Below are positions 21,769 to 33,643 of a stretch of DNA of 64,000 nt, in pieces (positions within the stretch are counted from its first letter, which is position 1; each line of letters opens with the position of its first letter). The position numbers and the translations under genes were made by a program. The notes under the pieces were generated by a model. It was not told where the DNA came from and searched no databases. It was given only the letters and a program-made list of their open reading frames with translations. Source of the stretch: Ipomoea triloba (Eukaryota > Streptophyta > Magnoliopsida > Solanales > Convolvulaceae); contig NC_044919.1 in the NCBI RefSeq assembly GCF_003576645.1, forward strand, positions 15,066,412 to 15,130,411, in the 5' to 3' direction.

Positions 21769-23534
21769 TTCCCTAGCCCAACTTCAAAGCTTTTATTGTT
21801 CACCCCAACCCTCCGACCCCACTTTTTTTTGTTAATTTATTTATTTTTAAAATTTTCACATTTTACTTTTTCTTTTTCAATTTCCAAAGCGTTGGCCAAT
21901 AGCTTACAGCGAGGCATGGCGGTTTGGATGTTTTAGCGGCATGGTGGTTTGGATGTTTCGGCGGCAGGGTGGTTTGGATGTTTCAGTTGCAGGGTGGTTT
22001 AGAGGTTTCTTGGCCAACTAAAATTGAAGGTTGTGAACTAGCCCATTCCACTTGCCCGTTTTAATAATACTGCCTACATTATTACAACTCATATCGAAAT
22101 TTCAGCTACCACCGTTGTAGATTGCCAGTTACCCCAACCGCCTTTGTTATAGATTGTAAGGTGCACATCACTTCATAGATTTAAATTAAAAGAACAAAAA
22201 ATTTGCGAGCTCGAATTCCAACGTAACAACCCACCTCCCAAATTGACCAATAATATCCTTCATAGTGGCCACGTTGCAAATATTGCTCATCGAATCATCC
22301 GCCACCTTCATAGTGGCCACGTTGCAAATATTACTCATCGAATCATCCGCCACCATCTCCTATATATTACTACTACTCATATCAAAACCCAACACACCAT
22401 TGTTGGTAGGCAATTGGTTTTTACTTCTTCCTCCATTGTTGTTTAGATTTTAACCTATAAGATTCATATTTGAGACGCCGAGAGTAAGAACTTCATGTCC
22501 CTAATGTACTTATAGTCTTCTCCATAATGCATAGCTTTTAAATCTCCAACCTTGTTCTATCAACTATCTCCTATATTATTATAGCTCACATTAGAAGTTG
22601 GCCAGTTGCTCTTCACCTCATTCATCCATTGTCATCAACTAGTATAATATAAGGTATATATCTTGCTTTTTATATGAATTTAACAAATTTAAATTTTTTT
22701 TAATGCTTGTGCTATATGTTTATGATTTAATTGAAGTTTCTAACTTGAGACTTTTTTTTGCGTTTATACTTGCTCTATTTTTCATTCATTTTTGTTAATT
22801 ATTTATTTTGCATATGGATTCTAACATTTGAAATTTAGCCTTATGTACATGCATCAGACCAACTTCTAATTTTCTTTTACATTTTGTATATGAATGATTT
22901 TTTTTTAATTTCATTTTTTTACAAAAGCTTAATTTCTTAGATTCTCTAGAGAGACTGCAATAGTCATTTCTCAGTGTTTTTTAAAAATAATTTTACAAGT
23001 ATTCCCCACCCCCACCCCAACCCCCCTCCCACCCCACCCCCCTTTCCTTTGTTCTCTCTCTTTGTTGGCGATTTTTAACGTTTGGGTTTGCTCTAAGTAG
23101 CTAGCTTTAGTTCTGATATTACTTCTTTAGTAAGTTAATAAGTTTTAGTTGATTTTGTCATTTTTGACTTCAACTCAAAAAATTTCAGCTTTTGCCCCTA
23201 ATTTTTTTTGAAGATTTATTTCTTTCACAAGCTTTTATCTTCACCTCATACAAATTATAAGTTTGTTAGACTCTTTTGTTCTGCCACTGTTCATGACCAT
23301 TTGTTATAGAATAATGGTCGTTTATGGAGAGTTACAAAGAATATTACTGTCATAGTTAATCTATAAATGTTAGCAATATTGTTTTTCTAATGGCTAAGCA
23401 TGATGACTACTATGACCAAACCATTACGATGCAAGTGTTAGCAAGAAAGTTACAGTATTATCTCTATTTTAATTTGTAACTAATCATCATTATTCTCTAG
23501 CTCTTTTTCTCTCCCTTTATGTAGGTAACATAAC
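21769..23534. other. Upstream region of the WUS-like gene
   Basis: No coding gene was recognised. A 48-bp tandem pair lies at 22258-22353 with one mismatch between copies, and a C-rich tract at about 23001-23042. The sequence TTTATGTAG|GTAACATAACATGG just before 23535 could be a splice acceptor, so a noncoding first exon is possible. Confidence 0.45.
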
Positions 23535-23972
23535 ATGGATGCTGAGTATACATATGTTAGTACAAGGTGGAACCCAACACAGGAGCAATTACAAATCTTG
23601 AGAGACTTATATTATAATAATGGGATGAGGAACCCATCTCCACAGGAGATAAGGGGTATAACACAAAGGTTAAGCCAGTATGGAAATATTGAGGAGAAGA
23701 ATGTCTTCTACTGGTTTCAAAACCAGAGGGGTCGAGAGAAGCAGACAAAACGCCTGGCTAAACTTGCAACTGATGCAGCTGCCCCCCAGGATTTGCAACA
23801 ACAAGCTACAGCAAGAGGGTTAGGTGGGCGTGATACAAAGCATCCAATGTTGGAAACCCTCCCTCTTTTTCCAATGCATAGCGACAGGGCGGACAAATCC
23901 AAGGCCGATATGAATAGCTCTCATCAACCTTCTCTTGAGCTTACCCTCCGTCCTTACTCTCCTACACCTTAG
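23535..23972 (+). CDS. Short WUSCHEL-type homeobox transcription factor
   Basis: The 145-residue protein has a WOX homeodomain at about 10-75 ([20 protein letters not shown] to [16 protein letters not shown]). The LYYNN insertion is typical of the WUS clade. A perfect WUS box TLPLFPMH (108-115) and a C-terminal EAR-like LELTL (134-138) follow; both recruit TOPLESS-type co-repressors. WUS proteins act in the nucleus to keep stem cells undifferentiated. The protein is about half the length of Arabidopsis WUS and lacks an acidic domain. Helix 3 reads NQRGREKQ where NHKARERQ is usual, so DNA binding may have changed. The frame is intact in one exon. It may be a diverged paralogue, a retrocopy or a recent pseudogene. 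Confidence 0.85.
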   Translation: MDAEYTYVSTRWNPTQEQLQILRDLYYNNGMRNPSPQEIRGITQRLSQYGNIEEKNVFYWFQNQRGREKQTKRLAKLATDAAAPQDLQQQATARGLGGRDTKHPMLETLPLFPMHSDRADKSKADMNSSHQPSLELTLRPYSPTP

Positions 23973-25568
23973 TTCATCCATGGTATTTGTTACCATGTCA
24001 GTGGGGCCGCAACAGTTATATATCTTTCGTGAAGATGCTAGGTCGAAATGTTGCGTTTGAGGGCTATAAGAAGGTGAAAGGAATAAGGAACAAGAAAGTG
24101 CAATAAAGGACTTATATTTCTGAAGGTTTAATGCTTGTATTTCTTAGTTGGATTCTATGTTTTTTATTTTTCAGTCTTTTATTTAATCAATTTTCTAATA
24201 TTCATTCTCTATTTCTCTGATTTTTCATTTCTCCAAATTTCTTATTTCAGTTTCCAAATTTAATTTTTACATTGTATTTGAACTTCACTTTTTATCAAAA
24301 GGAATCATCATTATCTTAGGGGGATATTTCGTTACAAATTTTTACCCAACGCTTGGTGTGCATATCTGACACACATAGACAATTACTTATATGAGTTTCG
24401 TCAACAGTTGTAGTGCAAGCAAATGTGAACCTAATCATCTCCACAATAAAAAGAAGTAAATTCAATAAAAACAATCAAATAATTTAGGCAAAAAACATCT
24501 AAAATGCAAAAATTCTAAGATGGGAAAAATAATTAAACAAAAAGAAGAATATAAACTTAAATTTAAGAAGTAATTTCAAAAAAAAAAATTCAAATAATAT
24601 AGTGAAAAGGTACCTAGAATGAATAAAGTGGGAAGAACGTAACTATGTTATTTTGTGTGAACTCTTGGCCTTGTGCTATTGTTCATCTATGTTTTTCACT
24701 TCACCATTAGAAAATTGTATTTATGAATTCTCCAAAAACAAGAAGAAGAAAAAACGATTAGAATGGAGGAAGTTTACAAATTTGGAGAAATTGCATTTAA
24801 TAAACAAGTTTTCCATTTGATTACCAACTACGATATAGTGTGATGGTATTGTTACCATTCAAAATGGGTGGTCACAGAATCAAACCCTGGTAGTGGGGCA
24901 TTGATTCTTCTCAAAAAGATAGATACTACCTTGTAAAGAATTAAGAATAAATTTTTTTTTAAAAAAAACAAGTTTTCTATTTTTCAAATTTCTAATTCTC
25001 CTAGTCATAGCTATTTTCATAGTACATCACTCTTTACCCTTTCAAAAAGTGTCTTTTTAAGGTGTAGAGAAGGATAAATGGAATCATACTTCTTGAGCGT
25101 GATCATGGCCTATGAGTGACTTACTCCATTGGGTTGCATCATCTTGGGAAGGCCAAGACTGGCGGATGTAAGGGTAATCTTGTCGATGAAATACCAATGG
25201 GGTTAGCAACACTTGCTAAGTAAGGGTTTACTCCACCCTGTAAAATAAGTTTTTAGATTTTTTTTTTAAAATAATACAGTAACTTTCTCAAAAGAGATTA
25301 TTTTGTAACCTTACAAAATATTATAACTTTCAAAAATACATATGTGGAGATATACTTTTCAAAAATCAATTTTCGTACATACAAGAGAATTTAATATTTA
25401 TACATGGAGAATTAACAATCTCTTCAAAATCCATTTAGAAACTGAACCAAAATCTATGTGCACACCCCCAATAGATTCCAAGCTATTGGGTAGTATATGA
25501 TCTAAGTAGCTACTCTTGGCTACCTCACCCTTATAAATTTGGAAACTGGATCACAACCTATGTGATAC
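23973..25568. other. No gene seen downstream of the WUS-like gene
   Basis: About 1.6 kb of AT-rich sequence. The first 150 bases probably include the 3' UTR of the homeobox gene. Nothing else was recognised. Confidence 0.45.
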
Positions 25569-25798
25569 GGCAAATTATTGTGTGGACAATGGTCCACACA
25601 GCTGTGTGGACCATAATAAAATGTGCATTTTTAATGTACTGAATGTACATTATTTTTATACTATAAAAATAATGCACATTCAGTACACAAATAATGTATA
25701 TTCCCTGAATACAATGTACATTATTTTTATATTGAATGTACATTATTTTTATATTGAATGTACATTATTTGATAGTGTGGTCCACACAATAATGATTG
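25569..25798. mobile_element. Mutator-like MITE, GGCAAATTAT family, copy 3
   Basis: This 230-bp element begins GGCAAATTATTGTGTGGAC and ends AATAATGATTG, with a perfect 9-bp duplication ATGTGATAC (25560-25568, 25799-25807). It is a close relative of the copy at 4020-4280 with the same interior AATGTACATTATTTTTATA repeats. Confidence 0.87.
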
Positions 25799-25945
25799 AT
25801 GTGATACACCCTCATGGGATTCTAAGCCCAGTGAGTGGTAGTTGGCCCAAGTGAACAGTAATTCACTTTTACTGAACACTCACAATATAATGGGTTCTCT
25901 AAAATAAATCATTTCTCCACAATAAATACTTCCTCCATGAAATAC

Positions 25946-26535
25946 GGATTGTTATGCCGTGGACCCAGGTCCACCTTGCAAGGTGGACCTGGGTCTACAT
26001 TCACATACACTATACTCTACATTCACATACACTATACTCTACATTCACACTTTGTAAACTCCACATTCACACATTACAAGATTATATGTTTAGTAACTAT
26101 ATTACCACTCTTATGCATTCACACATTCAAAACTCTATATTCACAAGTCTTGTACTCTATATTCACAACTTAAGAACTTCACATTCACACATTACAGGGC
26201 TATAAGTTGCTAGAACTTTTTAACTCTATTACAGATTCACACATGCATAACTCTACATTCACGATTTCTATACTCTACATTCACACTTTGAAACCTCTAC
26301 ATTCACACATTTCTAGGCAACTCTACATTCACAAAATCATAAGTCTACATTCACGATTTCTATATTCTACATTCACACTTTGAAACCTCTACATTCACAT
26401 ATTTTTGGGCAACTTTAATTCAACAATGTGTTTACTAATTTAATAATTAAAAAAAAAAAAGAAGAGACAAAACGACGTAGTTTTGGACCCAGGTCCACCT
26501 TGCAAGGTGGACCTGGGTCCACGGCATAATTTGCC
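25946..26535. mobile_element. Mutator-like MITE, GGCAAATTAT family, copy 4
   Basis: This 590-bp element has ends GGATTGTTATGCCGTGGACC and GGTCCACGGCATAATTTGCC in inverted relation and a perfect 9-bp duplication ATGAAATAC (25937-25945, 26536-26544). Each end carries its own 36-bp palindrome centred on CTTGCAAG (about 25961-25996 and 26486-26521; the left one has a mismatch at its edge). The interior is many degenerate copies of CTCTACATTCACA. An AAACGACGTAGTTTT motif lies near the right end. Confidence 0.87.
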
Positions 26536-26544
26536 ATGAAATAC

Positions 26545-27042
26545 AATTTTCTCCAAAATATTTTCCAAAACATTTTTTTCTCTACATAATTTATCCAAAA
26601 TCATTTTTAGTCTACAATGTAGAGGTAATACAATTTCTTGCCGTACGGATTTATATATTACACAAAATCATTCCAAGCCAAATATTTGTACATACCATAT
26701 ACCATACCTTTACAAATATATATCCTAGGAATAATTTCATACTTAAAACACATCCCACCATTTTCAAATAACACCTTCCAAAAGAGTTTTCACAAAATGG
26801 TCACATACATGCCATACTATAAAATCCACTTAATCACATATTTTCATATCTTGATAGAAATACACCAAATATATTACAGACTTTAACATACTAAAATTTT
26901 ACATTTACCACATAAACTATACATAAAATATATAAATATATATTTTTTAAAAATCTCTATACCACACGCATATACTATACATATATTATTTAAAACCATT
27001 TTTTTTTCAAAAATCTACGTACGTTCATGCATAGCCAAGATC

Positions 27043-27079
<37 letters not shown>

Positions 27080-28033
27080 AATAAGCATGTACATACGCCA
27101 TCCACATTCATGTATATATATTTTAAAAAGAAACAATCATATATATATATATATATATATATACACGGTTACATATACATATATAGTAAATAAATAAATA
27201 AACAAATGTATACATTTTTCTAGGAAGCATAAACGTAACACGGCAACCACAAGAAATTACAGAACACAAAATATACATATTAACTTTAGTTAATAATCAC
27301 ATAGGAGATTCCATACACAAGAATTTGTAGGAAAATTTTCACCAAATTAACATGGTCCATGAACAACATATTCATACTTTAAGAATTTTCATAACACATC
27401 ATGTATACAATTTACGAGCAAAATAAAGTAGGGACATAATCCACTTACAAAAATATAAATTTTTATACCTTTAAAAACAAAAATTTCACAGAGTAGAATA
27501 AAGAAGTGGGCATAAACACTTACCGTTAAAACTTAATCTCCAAAATTCTTCTAACTTCAATTGTTTAAGGACTCCTCCTCTATCATCCATCATCCAACAA
27601 TATACATAAGCATTTGATCAACTCAAAAATTCCATATCTAATCTATCCTTAAAAATAATAGCAATAATTGCACTTACTAGGCTTGGAGATGATTCCAACT
27701 CTGAAAGAAATAAGAAGATCATATGATAATAAATTTTTTTTTTTTGAAGTTGACGGCAATAGAAGAAGAAAGGAAGATGAATTTTTCTTTTCCTTGTGTA
27801 TCTTGGCTAAGGGAAGAAAGAGGAAAGAAGAAGATCACCTCATCACATTAACAATTATATCCATAATATATAATTGTGATAAGATCAAATAGTATTTGTA
27901 ACATATATAACTTCCAATCCAATCAAAATAAATTTTATTTAATTAACATTATATATATTACATATATCTTGTAACGTACATATATAATATATAATTGATG
28001 TGATTAAATTATATTTATATATATATATATATC
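26545..28033. other. AT-rich region with microsatellites
   Basis: Contains (AT)n tracts near 27044-27066, 27139-27162 and 28014-28031. Apart from simple sequence I recognise nothing. Confidence 0.5.
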
Positions 28034-28583
28034 AATGTTGCAAAAATCCCGCCTAGGCGCTAGGCGCCGGTCGACCGCCTAGCGTGTCACCTTAAATGGT
28101 GGTCTAGGCGCCTGGCAGGCTAGGCGAGCGCCTAGGCCGCCTAAGCTCCGCCGAGATCGCCTAACCACCGCCTAAGCGGCTTAGGCACTGACCACCTAGA
28201 CCTTCTAGGCGCCGACTGGACCTTCTAGGCACCGACTAGACCGCCTAGTCGGCCAATTAACTATTGTTCTTTTTTCATTAATGGGTTATTTCACTCAAAA
28301 CAACATTATTTTGAGTCAAATAACTATAAATTGTACAAACTCTAGATATTTTTAGGTTAATATTTAATATTTTAGTATTAACTATTAAAGTATTATATAA
28401 TTTATACGGAGTAACCGAGTAATTATTAGTCTTTAAAAAATTAAAAATACTTAAACAAATTTTAAAAAAAAATAAAAATAAAATATAAAAATACACTGGC
28501 GCCGATTAATCCCCGCCTAGGCGTCCTAGGTGCTAGGGGCTCCCCGAGCGCCCGAGGAACGCCTAGCGATTTTTTCAACCATG
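28034..28583. mobile_element. CGCCTAGGCG-rich inverted-repeat element
   Basis: The left end is AATGTTGCAAAAATC and the right end GATTTTTTCAACCATG, imperfect inverted termini. The left 220 bp are packed with CGCCTAGGCG and CTAGGCGCC palindromes, the right 85 bp with a shorter set, and the middle is AT-rich. It resembles plant hAT-like MITEs, but no clean target duplication was found because AT repeats flank it. Confidence 0.6.
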
Positions 28584-28592
28584 ATATCTATA

Positions 28593-28640
28593 TACATACA
28601 TATATATATACATACATACATACATACATACATACATACA

Positions 28641-28719
<79 letters not shown>
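28593..28719. repeat. (ATAC)n/(AT)n microsatellite
   Basis: A long ACAT tetranucleotide tract (about 28608-28669) runs directly into an (AT)n tract (about 28669-28716). Confidence 0.95.
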
Positions 28720-28721
<2 letters not shown>

Positions 28722-28833
28722 TGAGCACGAGGTGGGGTGGTATCCCCATCCTCAACAGGGAATTACATTTTTTTTCCTCAAAAATTTTACCCATTCCCGT
28801 TCTCGCCGGAGCAGGCAAATTGCCATCTCTAGT
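28720..28833. repeat. Possible right end of a GC-rich hAT-like repeat
   Basis: Ends in TTGCCATCTCTAG, similar to TTGCTATCCCTAG at the end of the family seen at 1-155. The sequence before it has the same GGGGTGGTATCCCC and TTCCCG flavour, though more diverged. Confidence 0.45.
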
Positions 28834-29695
28834 CAGGCTCTAGACAAATTTTGACTATATTAAAAATATAAATTTGAATAAAAATTGAATACTATAATAA
28901 CCAACAACTATTAATGATAAATTATATTTTTTTTTAAAATGCAATAAAATTGATATTAATAAGCTACTCAAAATAGCTTTTTTCATTTTTTTTTATTATT
29001 GGCATTAATCTATCAAGCCAAAAAGTTATTTATAACAAACTAATTTTAGTTATTTAACCAATTCAAATAGCTATAGTTGTTCAAACAAGTCAACCTTTGA
29101 TTTACACTCATTTTAGTTATTTAACCAATTCAAATAGCTATAGTTGTTCAAGCAAGTCAACCTTTGATATTTTTTGGTAAATTCACTAGGCCCAGGGAGA
29201 ATCGGTCACTTGTGGGAATCAAACCTAAGTTGTCCTGAAATTCTTTTCCACAAAAAACCATTTTCCAAACACCCTGATTATTTTGATCTCTCATTTAGTT
29301 ATGTTTAGCTTTATAGGGAGTATTAAACTTTACATATGTTGTTTATTCTCCATGTCACTCCTTCATTTTTACACAGGGAACAATAGACATTCGGAACTTA
29401 ACAAAAAACTAACTAGTGTGATGACATGAAAAACTAAAATATTGTTATTTTAAGATACAATTAAAAATGACATTTACAGCGCAATATAATGTAAAGTAAA
29501 TTGTTACTACTTTCCTATAAACTAAAAGTGAAATTTACTACATAACCAACAATACTATATAATGGCAAGAACTTCCCCTAATAGGATCACATTTAACATC
29601 ATAAAGACTGGTCTTTGTTGCAAGCACCATTTTCATTTACAAAGAGACCAAACAAGCTCAGATCATGTCCACAACACTCACTTGGTTGATTGGCA
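28834..29695. other. Spacer and 3' flank of the Nudix gene
   Basis: Holds a tandem pair of a 67-bp unit (ATTTTAGTTATTTAACCAAT..., about 29042-29171) and the probable 3' UTR of the Nudix gene at about 29600-29695. No other gene was recognised. Confidence 0.45.
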
Positions 29696-32414
29696 TTAAG
29701 CAGAGTTTCCATTATCATAGAAATGATGTCGGAAGTTTCTGAAAACTTCCTCATACGTTGGCCTTTTATATTCAACTACCTGTTATTTGGTCCCATTAGG
29801 TTCCAGCTTAGTGCATGCTTTGACAAATATATCACAATATCTTCTTAAGTTATCTATCTATTAAATGTTAATCTTTACTGAGTACCTTTTCAATGACTTC
29901 TTCAGGACTTGCCCATTTCCACTCTGAGAATTCTGGCTTTGCTTCACCGGTTGCTAAGTTAATCTCGCTCTCATCTTTAACAAGCCTCATAAGAAACCTA
30001 TCTTTGGCAAAAAGCAGAAGCCTTTACTGAACAAATCATGGGTTTCCGTTAAAATTCTGACTTCAGAAAATAAAATCTCAACACAAGTGTTTGTTAATCA
30101 CTTCCAGCACAAAAGGGGAAAAGACAACCACTATCCCTCAAGGAATCAGTCCTATATCTCTTTCTTCCCTATTTCTACATTTGTATGCACAGCTCAAACA
30201 CTAGTGAACCAAATGTTACACAAGTGTCATTTGAATCTAAGTTAACAGATCCACTTAAAGATTAACTAGGAATGTTACCATTTGGACATTTTCGGTCAAC
30301 TATCTCTCTTTTACTTGCACAACTTTTAGTGTCCTCAAGTGGCATTTATTTGTAAGTAATAGTTCAAATATAAGAAGTTCTAATTAGCACACGGCTAATT
30401 TAGTCTTTCGTTAAACACTAGAAGCAGGGTTAACTTTTGGCTTGTTTGATCATGATTCAACTTTCAAAAGAAAAAGGTGATGTCTTTTCTATTAAGCTTG
30501 TGTGACATGGGAAGGGAGGAAAGAAGTCAAGGATGGGGTATATATATAACATTGATGAGGATCGGGAGTAAGAAAGCAAGCAGGTAAACAATCAATAGAG
30601 TAGCACAAAATGTTCTATTTGATGCAAGAATATTACCTAGTTTATCTTACTCATTATTATAGAAAGTTCCGTAGACAATTGTGGTGGCCTGGGTAAATTA
30701 TGAGCAATGAAATTACTTAAAGAGTGAAGGTACAGAATGGCCAGTCCAGTTTGAGGGAAACCCCACTAGAACATATGTGAAGTGTCACATATGAATAGCG
30801 CAACAGGATAACTAGTATTGTATAACAAGAGATCACTTCCATAATTTTCAAAAACAATCAAGATAGCTAAATGCCACATAGCTCATTAGCCTTGCCTTTA
30901 CATAGAAAAGAGTAGCAATCTTGTGATTCTGTACAGATGTATTAAAGAGAGGAAGCATACCATTTCTGTGCCTGTCCATCCCATTCTTTGCCCCAAAGAC
31001 GACTCACCTTGGCTTTCACAGCAGGTGGGAAGTCATAGTGCAACCACTGTGGAACCTGACAAGTCAAAAACACCGTTAAAATCAATGTATCCATCCCTTC
31101 TTTTCTAATAGAATTTTCAAGGCTTGTCACTTATTATGACCAATGGAATAATCATCTGACAAGCCCATGTTACAAGCTTCTTGAAGAGTAAAAAAGAGGA
31201 CACCAGACTCATTTTGTTGGGGAGGAGAAGGCATCAAATATTTTTGGCAATTTCAAACCCGCTCATTCAGATTATGTCATTGCAAAATTTTTCTGAAAAA
31301 TGTTATCTAAATCCAACTGACACTGCATATGTATTTATGTACAGGAAGGGGATAGAGAGATGTGATTGGAGAAATACAGAAACTTCAGTGACCTCTGCAA
31401 TCACTTCAGCTGACACTACTCCAGTTTCTTCGCGCAATTCTCTAATTGCAGCAGATTGTGGATCTTCTCCATCTTCAATGCCTCCCTAATAACAATAACA
31501 ATATAGATACTAGATGACATAGCAGATATAATTAACTCATATAAAAAGATTTTAAAATTAGAAAATAAATCTGACAATACTTCAGAACATGTGTGGCATA
31601 GCTGAAGACCTGAAGTCCTTCAAAACTCAGGTCTAACCATCTAACAGAATTACTTTAGTGATCAACTGAATGGAATTTTGAAGATTTTTCCAATCAGTTA
31701 CTCAAAGAGGCTACAAGAGCTTGCAACTTTATGATGAGAGCATCGCTCCATAGTATAAAAAATGCAAAGTCACTGGATTGAAATGATTTTGTACACACAC
31801 ACACAGACACATTTCAAGCATAAATAACAAAGTAATCAGTTGAATGTTGAATGTATGAGAAAAGTTTAACAGTAGTCTCACCTGTGGCATTTGCCATGAT
31901 CCATGAGCATTCAATCTTGAAGCCACAAACACCTGCAAGCATATCTCAAAGGATCACCATCACTTCAATGACCTAATACCATTTTAAAACCACAGCATTT
32001 ATTAAAGTGATGTTTATAATCACTCATTACCTGCCATCCTCTTTCATCTCTCAAAAGAAAGGGGGAAAATGGAAAAGATCTATTAAAACTGTCACTAGCG
32101 AGGAAAGGTGAAGTTATGCTTATTACATGTACGAATTCCAAATACAGCCTTTCCCCAGCCCTATTTATCTTCAAATTATTCCTTTTACTACATCTACATC
32201 CTATTTAATTCCATATGTATAAAACGCATAACAGTATAATATCATGAGCTACGAATAACTAAACAAAAGTAAAATTAAAATGCTCATAAATTCAGATAAC
32301 TACACCATAACGAAAAAATATTTTGAAAACGTATGCGTTTACCAGATTATCATCGTTGATTAGACAGATTCCAACGTTGGGACGGTAGCCCGAGGGTAAA
32401 CCCTCCAATTCCAT
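29696..32414 (-). CDS. NUDT25: Nudix hydrolase, NUDT25-type diadenosine polyphosphate hydrolase (6 exons)
   Basis: Exons are 32414-32343, 31932-31882, 31485-31393, 31055-30961, 29997-29886 and 29779-29696, all bounded by GT-AG. They join in frame to 168 residues, close to the 175 of Arabidopsis NUDT25. The start MELEGLPSGYRPNVGICLIN is family-typical. The Nudix box spans residues 42-64 (GGIEDGEDPQSAAIRELREE then TGV) with catalytic Glu57, Glu60 and Glu61. The later motifs WLHYDFPPAVKAKV and GQAQKWFLMRLV place it with plant NUDT25/26/27, which hydrolyse diadenosine polyphosphates. No transit peptide precedes the domain, so it is probably cytosolic. The ATG is the only candidate upstream of the conserved start. 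I see no lesion. Confidence 0.93.
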
Positions 32415-32482
32415 TGAAAGCTACTCAAAATAGCTCAGAAAGCTCAGAAACAGAGTTTAGTGAAAGAAATTTGGAAGATTTT

Positions 32483-32747
32483 GGCCCTGTTTGGTAAATG
32501 GCTGTTGGCTGGTTGGGTTGGCTGTTTGGGTTAGAAGATATGATTTATTGATAATATTAGCTGATTGTAGAAAGTTGTTTGATAAATTAGCTGTTAACTG
32601 TTAGCTGTTTGATATAATTTTTTTTTGCTTTGAGTAGCCTTTAAATTTTAGCATTTTGAAGTTACAAAAAACTTATTAACCAAACAACTAATAGTGGTTA
32701 AATAAGCCAAAATTGGCTGATAGGCTGATTATTTACCAAACAGGGCC
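32483..32747. mobile_element. Tourist/PIF-Harbinger-type MITE upstream of the Nudix gene
   Basis: This 265-bp element has ends GGCCCTGTTTGGTAAAT and ATTTACCAAACAGGGCC. Its reverse complement matches the MITE at 1301-1591 throughout. The flanking trinucleotides are TTT and TAT, so the expected TAA-like duplication has decayed. It begins 68 bases upstream of the Nudix start codon, in the 5' UTR or core promoter. Confidence 0.82.
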
Positions 32748-33328
32748 TATGATAGAGTTGGTGATTATTGATCAATTTCTAAATCTTTAAAATAGTCCTT
32801 TATTTAGTCCATATTTTAATAATGAGTTTTACTAGGTAGATTCTTTCACTTTTATTTTATGACTAGTTTTTCTTATGGGAGATGCGCAAAAAATATGCGC
32901 CCAATATTAGTATTTTGTATTAAAATTTTAAATTTATTTAAATTTTAATATAGTAAAAAATAATAATAATAATCATAATCATAATAAAAAATTATGTATA
33001 ATTAGATATTTATATTTAAAAAAATAACTAACATACAACTCTAATATTTATGTGTTTATATTATTATTATTATTGAAGAAGATAAGAAAACATATGGTGG
33101 ATGCATGTGCATAGTAACAATAGTGGAAAAGATAACGGAAGTTATAACGGTAGGGGTATATTTGTCCAAAATATTATGTCGTACAACGTTTATAACATAA
33201 TGTACAAAAAAAAAAAACTTAACGGAAAAAACATACATAAATGAGGGGTATAACTTTCATTCACATTTATTATGTTTTTAGATATGATGTGACAAGAAAT
33301 AACAAATTATTCTGTGTGTTTTAAAAGA
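32748..33328. other. AT-rich spacer, no gene
   Basis: Nothing recognised except short (AAT)n and (TTA)n runs near 32960 and 33060. Confidence 0.45.
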
Positions 33329-33643
33329 AAATATCAAATAAGCCCCTAAACTTTATCTAAAAAGTCAATTAGGCCCTTAACAGTCGTCGGTCGCATTCTG
33401 CCAGAGAAGACGACAAACTTGGTCGCCTTCTACAATAGCTTAAGAAGGCGACTAACTTGGTCCTCTTCTCCGGTAGAACGCGATCAACAACCGTCAGCAG
33501 TCATTGGTATTTGACCTATCTTCCAGAATTTGGTCATATGTTTATTAGAGGTTCACCAGAATTTGCCAGAACATTAATTGACCAGCAATTACAGGTCACC
33601 CACTTCTTGGATAAAGCTTAAGGGCTTATTTGATCATTTTTCC
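33329..33643. repeat. MITE-like inverted-repeat element
   Basis: The left end AATATCAAATAAGCCCCTAA is inverted against the right end TTAAGGGCTTATTTGATCATT. The interior includes GTCGCCTTCT and GAAGGCGAC arms. A target duplication could not be fixed. Confidence 0.55.

Noticed and set aside
22258..22353. Direct repeats at 22258 considered as CRISPR or another array
   Set aside because: Only two adjacent 48-bp copies with one mismatch and no spacers; an ordinary tandem duplication in a plant genome.
28530..28724. 64-residue frame rich in IHTY and IYIY repeats
   Set aside because: Translation of the ATAC/AT microsatellite.
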